From Coniella vitis (lineage: Eukaryota; Ascomycota; Sordariomycetes; Diaporthales; Schizoparmaceae): a DNA stretch of 64,000 nucleotides. Shown piece after piece: positions 33,035 through 42,904 of the stretch. Within the stretch, counting starts at the first letter, position 1. Each line of letters opens with the position of its first letter. The stretch covers positions 2,542,001 through 2,606,000 of the forward strand of contig WUJK01000007.1 of the NCBI GenBank assembly GCA_011317545.1. The letters run 5' to 3'. The notes under the pieces are model-generated. The model was not told the origin of the DNA, did no database searches, and saw only the letters and a list, made by a program, of their open reading frames with translations. The position numbers were made by a program, and so were the translations under genes.

Positions 33035-35344
33035 TCAACCCCATCCCAGCATCTCCAGTGTATTCTTCGTCTCCAGTGCTCCAATGCCAGCAACACCGAG
33101 CGCGCGCACCTGCGATCCCTTGCGCAGCTTTTGCAAGCCCATGGCCACCTTCCATCCTTCTTCCTCGCCCACCACAAACATGTACCGCTTGCCGTCTTGA
33201 TCTCGAACCGTTGCTCGCAGCAAATGCAGCCCTCTTGCCTTCCAGTCACCAGTCTGTGTTGTTGTGCTATTGTTAGTACGAGTTGAACTCCCAGAGTCTG
33301 ATGTCACATTCGACACGTCGTCGCCAACATTACCGTCAACCGTCGATGGAGCAAACGAGGACGCGCAGTCGCCAAGCCGACAGGAGCTGTTGCAGGTCGC
33401 GAGCACTTCGCCGAGGTACGTATCCGCATCGTCGTCGCTCAGCGCCTTGGGGTTCACCCGCTCGGCGGCACGTAGCCGGACGCTTCCTCCCGTCAGCTTG
33501 GCGAAAAACGCAGTACTGATCTTGTCCGGGGTCGCATTCTTGGCAGTCATCGGGTTGGAGTTCGCAGCAATCGCACAAGCCAAAAAGTGCACGGGACACC
33601 ATACCTCTACCAACTTGAGAGTCCAGGCCTTGACATCCCACTCCCGCTGTGCCACGCCCCGGAGGTCGTCGTCGATAAAGAGCCCTTCGGTCGTGATGCG
33701 CAGAATGAGCCCGTCCGTGACGGATCCGACGCCGGAAAGGAGCTGGGAAGCGGGTGTCTTGGCGAACTGGTTCATGAAGCAGTACACTGCTTTGATGACA
33801 ATCTTGTCCGGGTCCTTTGTTGTGTACGGACCGCGCACAGATGGTGGCGGCGTGGTTCGCGCCGTTGACTGCGACGGAGCCCACGACGACTCGGACAGGT
33901 CCGAGTTGCTTGCTCGCCTGCCTCCGGAGTGCCTGGCCTGTTCGTAGGGCCGGTACGAGTGCGCATCTTCGTCGGTTGCGCTCACAAACGAACGCGCCGT
34001 GGGCGGCGCAGATGGTTTCTTGTTGGGCGACGGAGAGCGCGGCGGTGGGTTTACGGATTGCGGTGGCGCCGTGGGCGGTTTGCCGTTGGGCCACGGGTTC
34101 GTCTTCTCGCCGACTCCAGAGAACGCATAGGAGCCCGAGACGCGGGATTGGGCAGCCTCTGCCTCTTTGCGCTTCTTTTCCTCCTCGCGCTTCTTTTCTT
34201 CGTCGCGTTTGCGTTCCTCTTCGAGTTTCTTGCGTCGCTCTTCGCGCTCTCTTACCAGTCTTTCTCTAATCTCCTTGGCTCTAGCTTCTCTGGCCTCTTT
34301 TTCTTTGGCTTCTCTTGCTTCGGCCTCTCTGCGCGCTCGTTCAGCTTCTCGTTGCGCTCGTTCGCGGGCTTCTTTCTCTCTGAGCTCCTTAAGCCGTGCT
34401 GCCACGTCGGCCTTGCGCTTCTCTTCGGCCTCGCGGGCTCTGCGCTCCTCTTCCTTGCGCCGGACCTCCTCTCGTGCCTTTTCCCACGCATTCTTGTGCG
34501 CCTCGGCCTGGGCCTTGGCTGCGGCGCTTGGTTGAGGAGGTGGAGCAGAAGTTTGCGGCCGAGGTTGTGGTTTGGGCGGCTCGGGAGGGGGCGGTGGTGC
34601 TTGCGCTTGAGGTGGTGTAGGCTGTGGTGGCGGCGGCGGCGGTGGCGCTTGCTGCGGTTGAGGCTGAGGTGGTGGTGGGGTAGGAGGCGGAGGAGGGGCA
34701 TGCGCCTGGGGCTGTGGTGGAGGTGGTGCTTGTTGATGAGCCTGAGGGTGCGGTTCGGAGGGTCGTTGGTATGCGCCGCTCGGTCTATGTCCGTTGGGCT
34801 GGGATCCACCACCTCCTCCTCCTCCTCCTCCTCCTCCTGGAGCGGCATGGGCACCCGAAGACGAGCCTGGATTGGCAGTTGGCTCGGGACGAGCACCATG
34901 GGACCCAGCACCAGCGTTACCAAAGCCAGGACCACCACCGGGCATTGACCCACCACCACCAGAATAATAATTGCCTTCCGATGTTCCGCGGGCAGCACCA
35001 GCACCGTCTGACGTTTGTCGACCCAGAGACCAGGCTCCCAAGCCGACGGCGATCATGAGCAGCGTCATGCCGGCATTGCCCATTCCTTGGAAGTTTGCCC
35101 ACCAAGCCTGGAAGGCAGGCGCCATGCTCTGCGCAAAAACAACCACAATGATGGCAGTGGCGAAACCGGCTATGAAGCTGTTTGTATTTGTGTGAAGAGA
35201 AGGCAGGTAGAGAAAGCCTGCGCCAGCCGAATGTTCGGGTATTATAAAGACATCGTATTTGCCAGGAGGAAGGCCGGAGCCGCCGCCAGCAGTTGTCTTG
35301 GGCGTCTCGCCATGAGGCGGCGGCGGCGGAGGCGGGCTAGCCAT
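33035..35344 (-). CDS. Proline-rich, coiled-coil membrane-associated protein of unknown function
   Basis: 769 aa, single exon, ATG at 35344. It begins with a poly-Pro run, then GKYDVFIIPEHSAGAGFLYL. Two hydrophobic segments follow (about 55-76, FIAGFATAIIVVVFAQS; about 86-106, GMTLLMIAVGLGAWSLG). A Gly/Pro/Gln low-complexity region spans about 110-275. A highly charged coiled coil rich in Glu/Arg/Lys/Ala spans about 276-400. A Pro/Ser linker and a probable globular C-terminal domain (about 515-769, beginning DKIVIKAVYCFMNQF) complete it. That domain contains GLILRITTEGLFIDD and GLHLLRATVRDQDGKRYMF, alternating-hydrophobic strands that could be a PH-like beta fold. I do not recognise the family. 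The membrane anchor, coiled coil and domain order suggest a tethering or scaffolding protein, which is only an inference. Confidence 0.75.
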   Translation of the reverse strand: MASPPPPPPPHGETPKTTAGGGSGLPPGKYDVFIIPEHSAGAGFLYLPSLHTNTNSFIAGFATAIIVVVFAQSMAPAFQAWWANFQGMGNAGMTLLMIAVGLGAWSLGRQTSDGAGAARGTSEGNYYSGGGGSMPGGGPGFGNAGAGSHGARPEPTANPGSSSGAHAAPGGGGGGGGGGGSQPNGHRPSGAYQRPSEPHPQAHQQAPPPPQPQAHAPPPPPTPPPPQPQPQQAPPPPPPPQPTPPQAQAPPPPPEPPKPQPRPQTSAPPPQPSAAAKAQAEAHKNAWEKAREEVRRKEEERRAREAEEKRKADVAARLKELREKEARERAQREAERARREAEAREAKEKEAREARAKEIRERLVREREERRKKLEEERKRDEEKKREEEKKRKEAEAAQSRVSGSYAFSGVGEKTNPWPNGKPPTAPPQSVNPPPRSPSPNKKPSAPPTARSFVSATDEDAHSYRPYEQARHSGGRRASNSDLSESSWAPSQSTARTTPPPSVRGPYTTKDPDKIVIKAVYCFMNQFAKTPASQLLSGVGSVTDGLILRITTEGLFIDDDLRGVAQREWDVKAWTLKLVEVWCPVHFLACAIAANSNPMTAKNATPDKISTAFFAKLTGGSVRLRAAERVNPKALSDDDADTYLGEVLATCNSSCRLGDCASSFAPSTVDGNVGDDVSNVTSDSGSSTRTNNSTTTQTGDWKARGLHLLRATVRDQDGKRYMFVVGEEEGWKVAMGLQKLRKGSQVRALGVAGIGALETKNTLEMLGWG

Positions 35345-38300
35345 GCTAGCAGTTGGTGACGGGCTAACAGCCTCAGAGGAAGACGAGAAGGCAGTGAAGC
35401 AAGAGGCCGAATGACGTCGAGTGGAGTCGAAGCAGCGGGGTGGCCGTGAGACGAAGAGTGTCTAGTGGTTGTCATGGAAAGCCATCTGGCAGAGGCTCGA
35501 AACGCTGACAGTGAAAATGACTGGACCAGGCGAGACACCTTTTCGTCAGCTTCAGTGGTTCCAAATCATGTGCTTGAAATCGACCAGCAGGAAATTTCAG
35601 GAGGGACACTTACCGCAGAACCTGGCCGATCAGACAAGCGCAAACGTTTACCGATCCAAGACAGAGAGGGAGAGACGCGCAAAGAGGACTCGGGAGCCGC
35701 GAGGAAACGCTATGGACTGCAGAAAAGAAGCGGCAGTAAGTCGAGGTCAACACGCAAAGAGTTCAAAGACGGGCCGTTCGGAGGAAGAGCATCTGCATCT
35801 GCGATCAGGAGCTAGCCAAGGTCAAGGTCAAGATGTTGGTTCAACTGTTTTGTCAGAAGCACGTCTGCAAGCGGGGGGAAAAAGGAAAGAGAGAGACTGC
35901 TGCTGCTGCTGCTGTTTGTCAGTGTCGCATCGATCGATAATACCGTCACCGTTTACAGAGTGCACCATGTGCAGCAATGGACTGTCGTGCCGCGGGGTGG
36001 TACTCTGGCGCGTGGTTTCTGGTGTGTGAAGGAGGGAGGACGGTGTGCTGTCGTGGTGCCATTGGCGGTGCGAGCAGCAAGAGCACCGAAGTTGCAGGTT
36101 GCAGGTTGCAGGTGGTTGCAGCAGCGAGATGCAGCAGAGGTCGACGATACTTGGCGCCTACTCTGCGAAGGTACCCAAGTACTCAGCATCATACTAGCAG
36201 TAGTTAGTGCACCGCTCGGGGAAAATCAGCGGGTGGGGTCCCCTAAGGACTCGGGCTGCGACCAGTTGAACAGGGAACTCCCAAGTACTGTTCAGTGCCA
36301 GGTGTGCCTAGGTACCTCTTAGTGCTGTCCGCCGTCCACCCTACAACGGCCCTCTTCTTGAGTACAGCACCTTGGTATCTACTGAGAGTATATACAGCAT
36401 CGACACAATTGATGCCCAGAAACATATTACAATCACGCGACTCATATTCTGACCAGTCGCCAAACCTCCTAGACCAAACAAACACATCCGTTGCAGCGCC
36501 AGAAAGCCATGCCCGTCAGGCCCCCCCTCCCCCCGAGAACACCAGCCCCCCCATTTTCAGTGTGGGCTCACCGTGTTGTACTATGTAAGCCTGCAGTTAG
36601 TACAAGTACTATGTACTGCTAGCCAGCCCCCTGTGCCCAGCCGCCCTGCTGCCCTTTCAGGCACAAACCCCACTACACCATTGGCCTCTTTTGACTGGCT
36701 CAGAAGCCACTAGAAGTGCCCGACGTCGTTGCGGCCAGACCACTCACATGCTCGCCTTGCTGCGCCTGGTCGTGGACCCTGAAACGGCTGGAGCCATTGG
36801 CAATGACGAGACTGAAAAATGCTCGTGCCTTGGTGAGCAAAGATTAAAGATTGTTACGACCTGTTGATCTAGACAGTGTCCGAGAATACGATATTATTAC
36901 ATAGTTACATAGATACTCACTTGCGGCACTATGACCCCTGTGAGTCCAACCGCTTACTCATTGGATCATATCCAATATTGACTTCATCCTCGCCAAAGAA
37001 TCAAAGTAGGTTTTGAAGGAACTTGGGCTGCATCTCCTCCATTCGACCTGATAATAATACAATCCAGTTTCCATCTGCATCCCAGAAACCTGTACTACAA
37101 TATGTACATAGTATTGCATACATCACCCACGTGCCTCGTTTTTCTTTTTATTTTCGCCGTCCCGCTGCCAAAAACCAGCCACACCTCAAGTCATGACGGG
37201 CATAACCCAACTTCCTGCCTTGGACCGCTCGCCTCAAACCGTCGACCAAGTTCCCCCCCTCTCCCCCCCTGAAATAGGAAAACAGAAAGAGAGAAAGAGA
37301 AGAGAGGAAACAAGAAACACGAAGCATCGTACCCAACCTACGGTAAACAGTTAGCGACAAAGTACAGACAGCACTTGCTTCGCCTTCCCAGAACTTTTAC
37401 CCGTTGGGCAGATAGCCAGCCAGCGCCACACACGCACACTTTTGCTGCCGGTGTGACTATATGTACAAGTACAGTTACACGGAGTCATATAGTACAGATT
37501 ACGTCTACCTACTTGTACAGGAAGGAGCCGCAACGTTTTGCTTTGCATGCTTTTTCAAGCCATGCAAAAACAAAAGGCCTTGGGTGGAAGCGACCCGGTT
37601 GGAACCTCGGTGGGTGACGTAGATGGCAGAGCGCGTGTTCCAGTTCCTGTGTCCATCGTAGCCTCTGTGCTCTCTCTCACACCCTCTCTCTGTCTCTCTC
37701 ACTCTCTCTCTCTTGCTCGCGCGCGCGCGCCTATCCAAGAGAAGTAAGCTTTCTACGCAATAGAAAAAAAAAAGACGAGTCAGACTGAATAATACTCGTA
37801 GCTTTGTACTGTGTGTTAGTATTTGGGCGGGGCTGATTGGGAAGCCTAGGTGAAGTGAAATCCAAAGTTGGGATTGATAGTGATATAATAGTATAGAAAT
37901 CGCAACGAGAACGCGTGCTGTACAATATATAAATATATCTGTACGTGATACGGCGGGTAGACAAACCGGTAGCGGGTAATAGTATAGTATTGGGCAGAAA
38001 TATTGACTGAGAGCACTTGAGCCTACGATTAGAATCGTGCCCTTCTCTAGACCTGCAAGATGGGGAAAGTATTTGATTCTCAAAGTAGTAGAGTCGTAAG
38101 CGTTTCATAAGCCCTTTTCCAAGGCAAGCAAGCTCTCGTCGGGATTTGCCTGACTTTTACCAAAAACCGTAGGCGTCGAGAGAACGAGAACGAAACTCAT
38201 TCCAAGGTGTTTTCATTGCCAAAGTTCATTCTCAATTATGAAGCTAAAATGGGGTATTATTATATTTGAATACATTCATCATGACAACTCAAACCCACAA

Positions 38301-38563
38301 TCATATCATTTCAAACTTTCTGCCCTCTCTTCACCCCTCAACAGTCACTTACCGCTGAAGGAAACGCTCAAATTAGGAAAAAGAAAAAAAAAAAGAAGAA
38401 AAAAAAAAGAAAAAAAAAGAAAGGGACAAAAAAAGAGCAGAGGAAGACCAAACTCAGCGCCCGGCTCTTGGATTCCCTCCTCGTCATCAACGTATACACA
38501 ATACTCTTGCTGTTGTTAGAACCGCTGCCGCTCATCCTCCCTGGACCTTGTTAACCTTGCAAG
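35345..38563. other. Intergenic region
   Basis: 3.2 kb. The frames at 35465-36030 are short, overlapping and domain-free; this part should hold the promoter of the proline-rich gene. Further right are GGTACC-like elements (36170, 36305), dispersed motif copies (36578-36587 and 36606-36616 inverted, 37104-37113), a CT/GC-dinucleotide stretch (37672-37731) and an A-rich tract (38377-38435). No gene supported. Confidence 0.5.
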
Positions 38564-39724
38564 TTAGCCCAGCTTTCGGATCTTATTCTTTGCAATATTC
38601 ACTTTAGCGCTCAACCTCGTGACATCCACATTCATCACATCCAGCATTTGATTCTGCTCCTCCACCTCCTGGTTGATCGCAAGGCCCATCTCCTTTTGCC
38701 GCCGGATAATCTTGGCCAGCTCCTCCACATCCTGGTCCTGCTCCGCCATTTGTTGCCGCTGCAGCTGTAGCACCCCGGCGTTATCCAGCTCACGCGTCCG
38801 CTCCGTTTCAGGCAGCGGTGCCCCGAGTACCCGTCTTACTGAGCCGCCCGTCCCCGTCCGTGCAAGCAGCATGGCCTTGTCGCTCGAAGCCACGGGCCCA
38901 TCTCTCGAGTAGCCGTTTCCACCGCCCTGTTGGTGAAGATGGCCCGCCACGCCCGAGATACTCGCATTGACTTTCTCCAGTCCATCCCTCTCCTGCTTCG
39001 CAGCCGCAACCAGATCTCTTCTGCGACGCAGCTCCCCTTCTGCCAGTTTCCGCTGCTCCGCCATATTCTTCAACCCATCGTCCAGCGCGCGAATGAGATT
39101 CGACGCACGTATCAGCGCCTTTTTCGCAGCCGCACCAGCCTCGAGCGCCTGTGTCGAGCTGCTCCCCCCACCCCCCAACGACTCGAGCGTCGCGTCCCGC
39201 TTGGCAAGCTGCTGCCGCGCTTCACTCAGGATCCCCTTCATTTCGCGGTGGAGGTCTGTCCACGTGCGCGGGTCGCTGGCCGCCGCCAAGTTGTTGTCCC
39301 GTGTATTGATCGCAGGCAGCCTACTTTCTACCCCGCTTGAGCTCGCTGTGCTACCGGGTCCGCCGCCGCCGCTTCCTGGGAGGTTGAGAAACGTGCGCCA
39401 GACGGGCGTGTCGCGCCATCGGCGGTCTGGGGATTCTGCAATGGCACGAAGGTATGCCTCGAGCCCTCGGCGACGGTCTTCGGTCAGTTCGGGGGACGAA
39501 ACGGTGTTTTTGAACCAGTGTTTGGCTGGAAGCGGGGTGGGGGGCGGTGCGCCGACGAGTTTTGTGAGAGTTTCGTGGAGTTCGGCAAAGTCATTGTATC
39601 GTTTTTGGAAGACGTAGGAGCGGAGAGGGAGGCGGAGGGTGATGTTGTACTGTGTGAATGGTTTCGACCCGGCGGGGGAGGCGATCGAGGTCGATGGAAT
39701 GGATATCTCGATGGGTGGTGCCAT
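38564..39724 (-). CDS. VAM7: Vacuolar SNARE Vam7 (PX domain plus Qc-SNARE)
   Basis: 386 aa, single exon, ATG at 39724. Vam7 is the soluble Qc-SNARE of vacuole homotypic fusion. It is recruited by its PX domain to PtdIns3P and pairs with Vam3, Vti1 and Nyv1. The PX domain (about 1-118) shows FQKRYNDFAELHE with Arg42-Tyr43 (phosphoinositide contact) and the PAKHWF loop. A low-complexity Gly/Ser hinge and a helical middle region follow. The C-terminal SNARE motif (about 322-384) has the heptad pattern EMGLAINQEVEEQNQMLD, with the ionic-layer Gln at about 357. There is no transmembrane anchor or CaaX box, exactly as expected for Vam7. Confidence 0.93.
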   Translation of the reverse strand: MAPPIEISIPSTSIASPAGSKPFTQYNITLRLPLRSYVFQKRYNDFAELHETLTKLVGAPPPTPLPAKHWFKNTVSSPELTEDRRRGLEAYLRAIAESPDRRWRDTPVWRTFLNLPGSGGGGPGSTASSSGVESRLPAINTRDNNLAAASDPRTWTDLHREMKGILSEARQQLAKRDATLESLGGGGSSSTQALEAGAAAKKALIRASNLIRALDDGLKNMAEQRKLAEGELRRRRDLVAAAKQERDGLEKVNASISGVAGHLHQQGGGNGYSRDGPVASSDKAMLLARTGTGGSVRRVLGAPLPETERTRELDNAGVLQLQRQQMAEQDQDVEELAKIIRRQKEMGLAINQEVEEQNQMLDVMNVDVTRLSAKVNIAKNKIRKLG

Positions 39725-40898
39725 TGTTGCAATCCTGAGAGCCCTCTCAGCCGGCGAGGCTGGGTGTGTTTGTTTGTGAGATGCTCGGATCTCAGGTAGA
39801 GTCGTGGAGGACGGTGATGATGTAGGAGGACGGTTGAGTTCGTTGCAACCGTCGGATGGCGCTGCCTGCGACGACGGGCCTCGTGATGGCCTTGATTGTG
39901 AGACTGTCGTTCAATCCTCCAAGATCTAGTAGGGTATTGAAGATCAACAGCAACAAGCACAAAAGAAAACCGAATGTTGTTGAACAGCTGCTGAGCGGTG
40001 TATCGTGATTGTCAGGAATGGAGAAAAGAAAAACAGAGTGTGGTGTGTTTGCAACAAGAGAACGGTGACGACTTGCGGACCTGTGACCCGCCTGAGACAA
40101 GGTCCGATCAGAAGCCTAGCAACCCGCCCATCCCAGGTGCCCTGGGGGCTGCTTACCATGCGCTGTTGCTGCTCCACTATGACTGCATTTGGAGAAGGCT
40201 TACAGGGGCTTACAGCCTAAAAATGAGGCTGCCCTGGTCCGCAAAGCATAGTGGCTTGTTAGTAGGCACCAAAACCGCCCTACTCGGCCGCGTTTTGAAG
40301 TGGCCGCTCACTGGGCGTTGGCTGTGGCGGTACCTTGATCAGGGTATCTATGACGAGCCTGATGAGATGCAGCAATTTATAACAACATGCAAACGGTCGA
40401 GATGTTCAATCAGACGGCCAGAGAGAAATCCATGCGCATCATAGGGGTAAAAAAAAATAAACAGAAAACAAGTGGGTTTGCGCCAGCGACATGGTGGACC
40501 ACACGGAAGACCCGGGAGCCTGGCAACAATATACATAGTATACATAGTACCAGGGTTCTGGTCTAGCGGTTTTGGTCAACATTCAAAGGACGGAATGAGC
40601 ATTTGCATCGGCCGTGGGTATAATCCACAGCATGGTACAATCACGAACGCCAAGCCAACCTCGCCTTCTGCTGCTGCTTGTCGGCACTCCGTGGCGGAAA
40701 ATAAAGCACAGGTAACCCAACCATATATTCGTGGAACCGTGATTGATCGTCACGGCTCTCGCACCTTCTTCCACGCATACGCCATTTCTTTTCAGCCCAG
40801 GCTTCGAAATACAAGGTTCCTCGGTTCCTCTGGCACAGTCGTAGCCTGTGCCGGTCTACAGAGGTTGGTGCAGTAGCAAGTTAATCGTTTGAGAGCAC
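39725..40898. other. Intergenic region between VAM7 and BIM1
   Basis: 1.2 kb containing the VAM7 promoter (reading leftwards) and the BIM1 3' region. A double copy of the dispersed motif lies at 40532-40549. No gene seen. Confidence 0.55.
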
Positions 40899-42114
40899 CT
40901 AGAAAGTCTCCTGGTCGTCCACCTCCTCTTCCTCGCCTTCGGCAGGGATCTCGAAGCCCTCCTCGGTGGAGTAAAGAATCATCTGGATCTGCTTGATCAG
41001 GCCGTCTTCGTGCTTCTCGAGCTCTGGGTCCTCTTCAACAGCCTGCTGCACAAGCAGTTCTATGTCGCGCAGCTTGGAGAAGTAAAAGTCCCGCTCGCGC
41101 TCCAGACCAGCGACGGTTTCCTTGAGCGTGTTGTTCTCTGCCTGCAGGGCTGCAGATGCCGCACCACCGCCGACCTTGCCAACGCCCAGGCGCGCGCCTC
41201 CAGAGGGCGTGGTACCCCCCACACGCCGTGCGGCGGCGCTACCGGCTCCAACACGGGGTGCGGCAGCAGCACCCGGGCCGCCTCCCACAGCGGCACCCTT
41301 GCGGCGACTGACGGCGTCGTAGTCTCCTCCAGGGTAGTACTGGTCCCAGAATCTCTTTGTCCACTGCAGGAACTCGAGGTTGTCCTGCATCTTGCACTTT
41401 ACGAGAGCCTGGACGGGAACGGTCTTGTCGATCTGGTGCTTGGCGAAAGTGTCTGTGGCGCATTGTTTGGTGGTCAGTCGTGGGCGATCGAGTCCTGGCT
41501 GGCTCGTCGAAGTCGACGGCCTGCAAGATACAGGGGAGAAAGCAAGTAAACAGAATACTGACTCTGCAATACCTTGAAGTTCTGTATATAGGCGTACTCG
41601 GAGTTGACGTTGAACTTGACCCTCGACATGGGCACATCTTGAAAGATACTGTCGTAGATCTGGCAGAGAGCAGCACTGTATTGTCACAGGTGACTTTGTT
41701 AGACCGTGAATATGATAGCAGTCTCGATATATATCTAGCCTCAAGTTGTATCGCGGGGGCGAAAAAGGGGGTGGACAGAGAGGAGGCCGTTGCCTTTGCA
41801 GCAACTACTGCCGCGTAGAATCGTCGTCGTGACCGTGATCGAGATCGAGATAAAGCGAGGATGAGAACTATACGCACCCAGTTCCACATTGCTCAACCTT
41901 GGTCATGTTGAGCTGGAGAAGGCTGTTCATCCATGCCAGGAGCTCTTGCCTGTGCGCACGCCGTCGAATGTTAGTGCGTGGACCACTTCGCATTGGATGC
42001 TGCCGCCTCCTTTTCCTTGCCGCCGTGACCAGCGCCAGGACGGCGGCACGAACACGTCGACAGTGGGAAGAGAAAAGGCGCAGAATGGCATGCCACTGAC
42101 CGTGATTCACCCAT
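40899..42114 (-). CDS. BIM1: Microtubule plus-end binding protein EB1/Bim1
   Basis: CDS is complement(join(40899..41452, 41563..41675, 41878..41949, 42101..42114)), 250 aa. The first exon codes only MGES plus part of Arg. Introns are 151, 202 and 110 nt, all GT-AG. Bim1 tracks growing microtubule ends and recruits other plus-end factors for nuclear positioning and spindle orientation. The calponin-homology domain (about 1-110) is clear: ELLAWMNSLLQLNMTKVEQ, then GAALCQIYD, NFKVLQNTFAKHQIDK, VKCKMQDNLEFLQW. A Gly/Ala/Arg-rich linker follows. The EB1 dimerisation coiled coil (about 168-230) contains ERDFYFSKLRDIELLVQ. The acidic tail ends QETF, a variant of the EEY/F motif read by CAP-Gly domains. 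Four exons agree with typical filamentous-fungal EB1 genes. Confidence 0.95.
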
Positions 42115-42904
42115 GATGTCTGTATGGTTTGTCGGTCTGACTCGGTTGGGCGCGAATGCGAAGGGGGAACCGCGAAAAGGGCAACTGTTTGGGTATCTCT
42201 GAAGGAAAAAGTAGCAAAAAGAATAGAGCTTGCTCGACGTCAGACTACCAACAAGAGAAGACCCGTCTGAGATCCTCTGGCTGGTGTGTGTGTGTGTAAG
42301 TGTGGGTGTGGGTGTGCAAAGGAAAGTCACAACGCTTTTGCCAAAAGGGACGCCGTTGCTTGTTTGGTTTAATTTGCTGGCCGTGCCATAGAGAACAAAA
42401 TCGTCAGACACAGACGCATTAGAAGGCGGCGTTGGGCGCGGGCGTGGACCACAGCAGCAGCAGCAGCAGCAGCAGAAGCGAGCTAGAGCAGCAGAGGCAG
42501 TTTGCTGGCCCGTTACCCAATCAACCCAATCAACCTTGGCGCGGAAAACAGTGGGCGTGGGGCTCGGCCAGGCCTGGTGCGGGGCAGTCGTGGCATGCTT
42601 GCCAGGCTTGTTTAGGCCGCCCACCCCCTGTAGCTCTTCTCACCGCCTGGCAGTATTATCCGCTGCTAGGGAGTCGAAGGGAAAAAAAAAAAGTTTCGAT
42701 AGCAGGGTCTATCAGCCCGGCTGTTTGGGGCAGTTACGACACTCCCCATTCTTTGCGACAGCATTTTTGCAGTTTCAATTCTCTCAAGATCCTGCAGCAA
42801 GCCACGCTTTTGCACGCAACCACCACGATAGCTGTCATTCTATAGGAAATTGCCGACCACAACTTCTCCATCTTTTTCCATTTCTTCCACCCTCCATCTT
42901 GGCC
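42115..42904. promoter_or_regulatory. Divergent promoter region between BIM1 and DRS1
   Basis: 790 bp separate the two start codons, so both genes must be driven from here. It includes a short GT-rich tract (42283-42316) and a CAG repeat (42451-42476). The pyrimidine-rich sequence just before 42905 (CATCTTTTTCCATTTC) is a likely DRS1 leader. The open frame extending upstream of the DRS1 ATG crosses low-complexity DNA and is not considered coding. Confidence 0.5.

Noticed and set aside
42536..42904. Upstream extension of the DRS1 reading frame
   Set aside because: It crosses a homopolymer and promoter-like DNA; the ATG at 42905 has good context and gives the usual Drs1 N-terminus.
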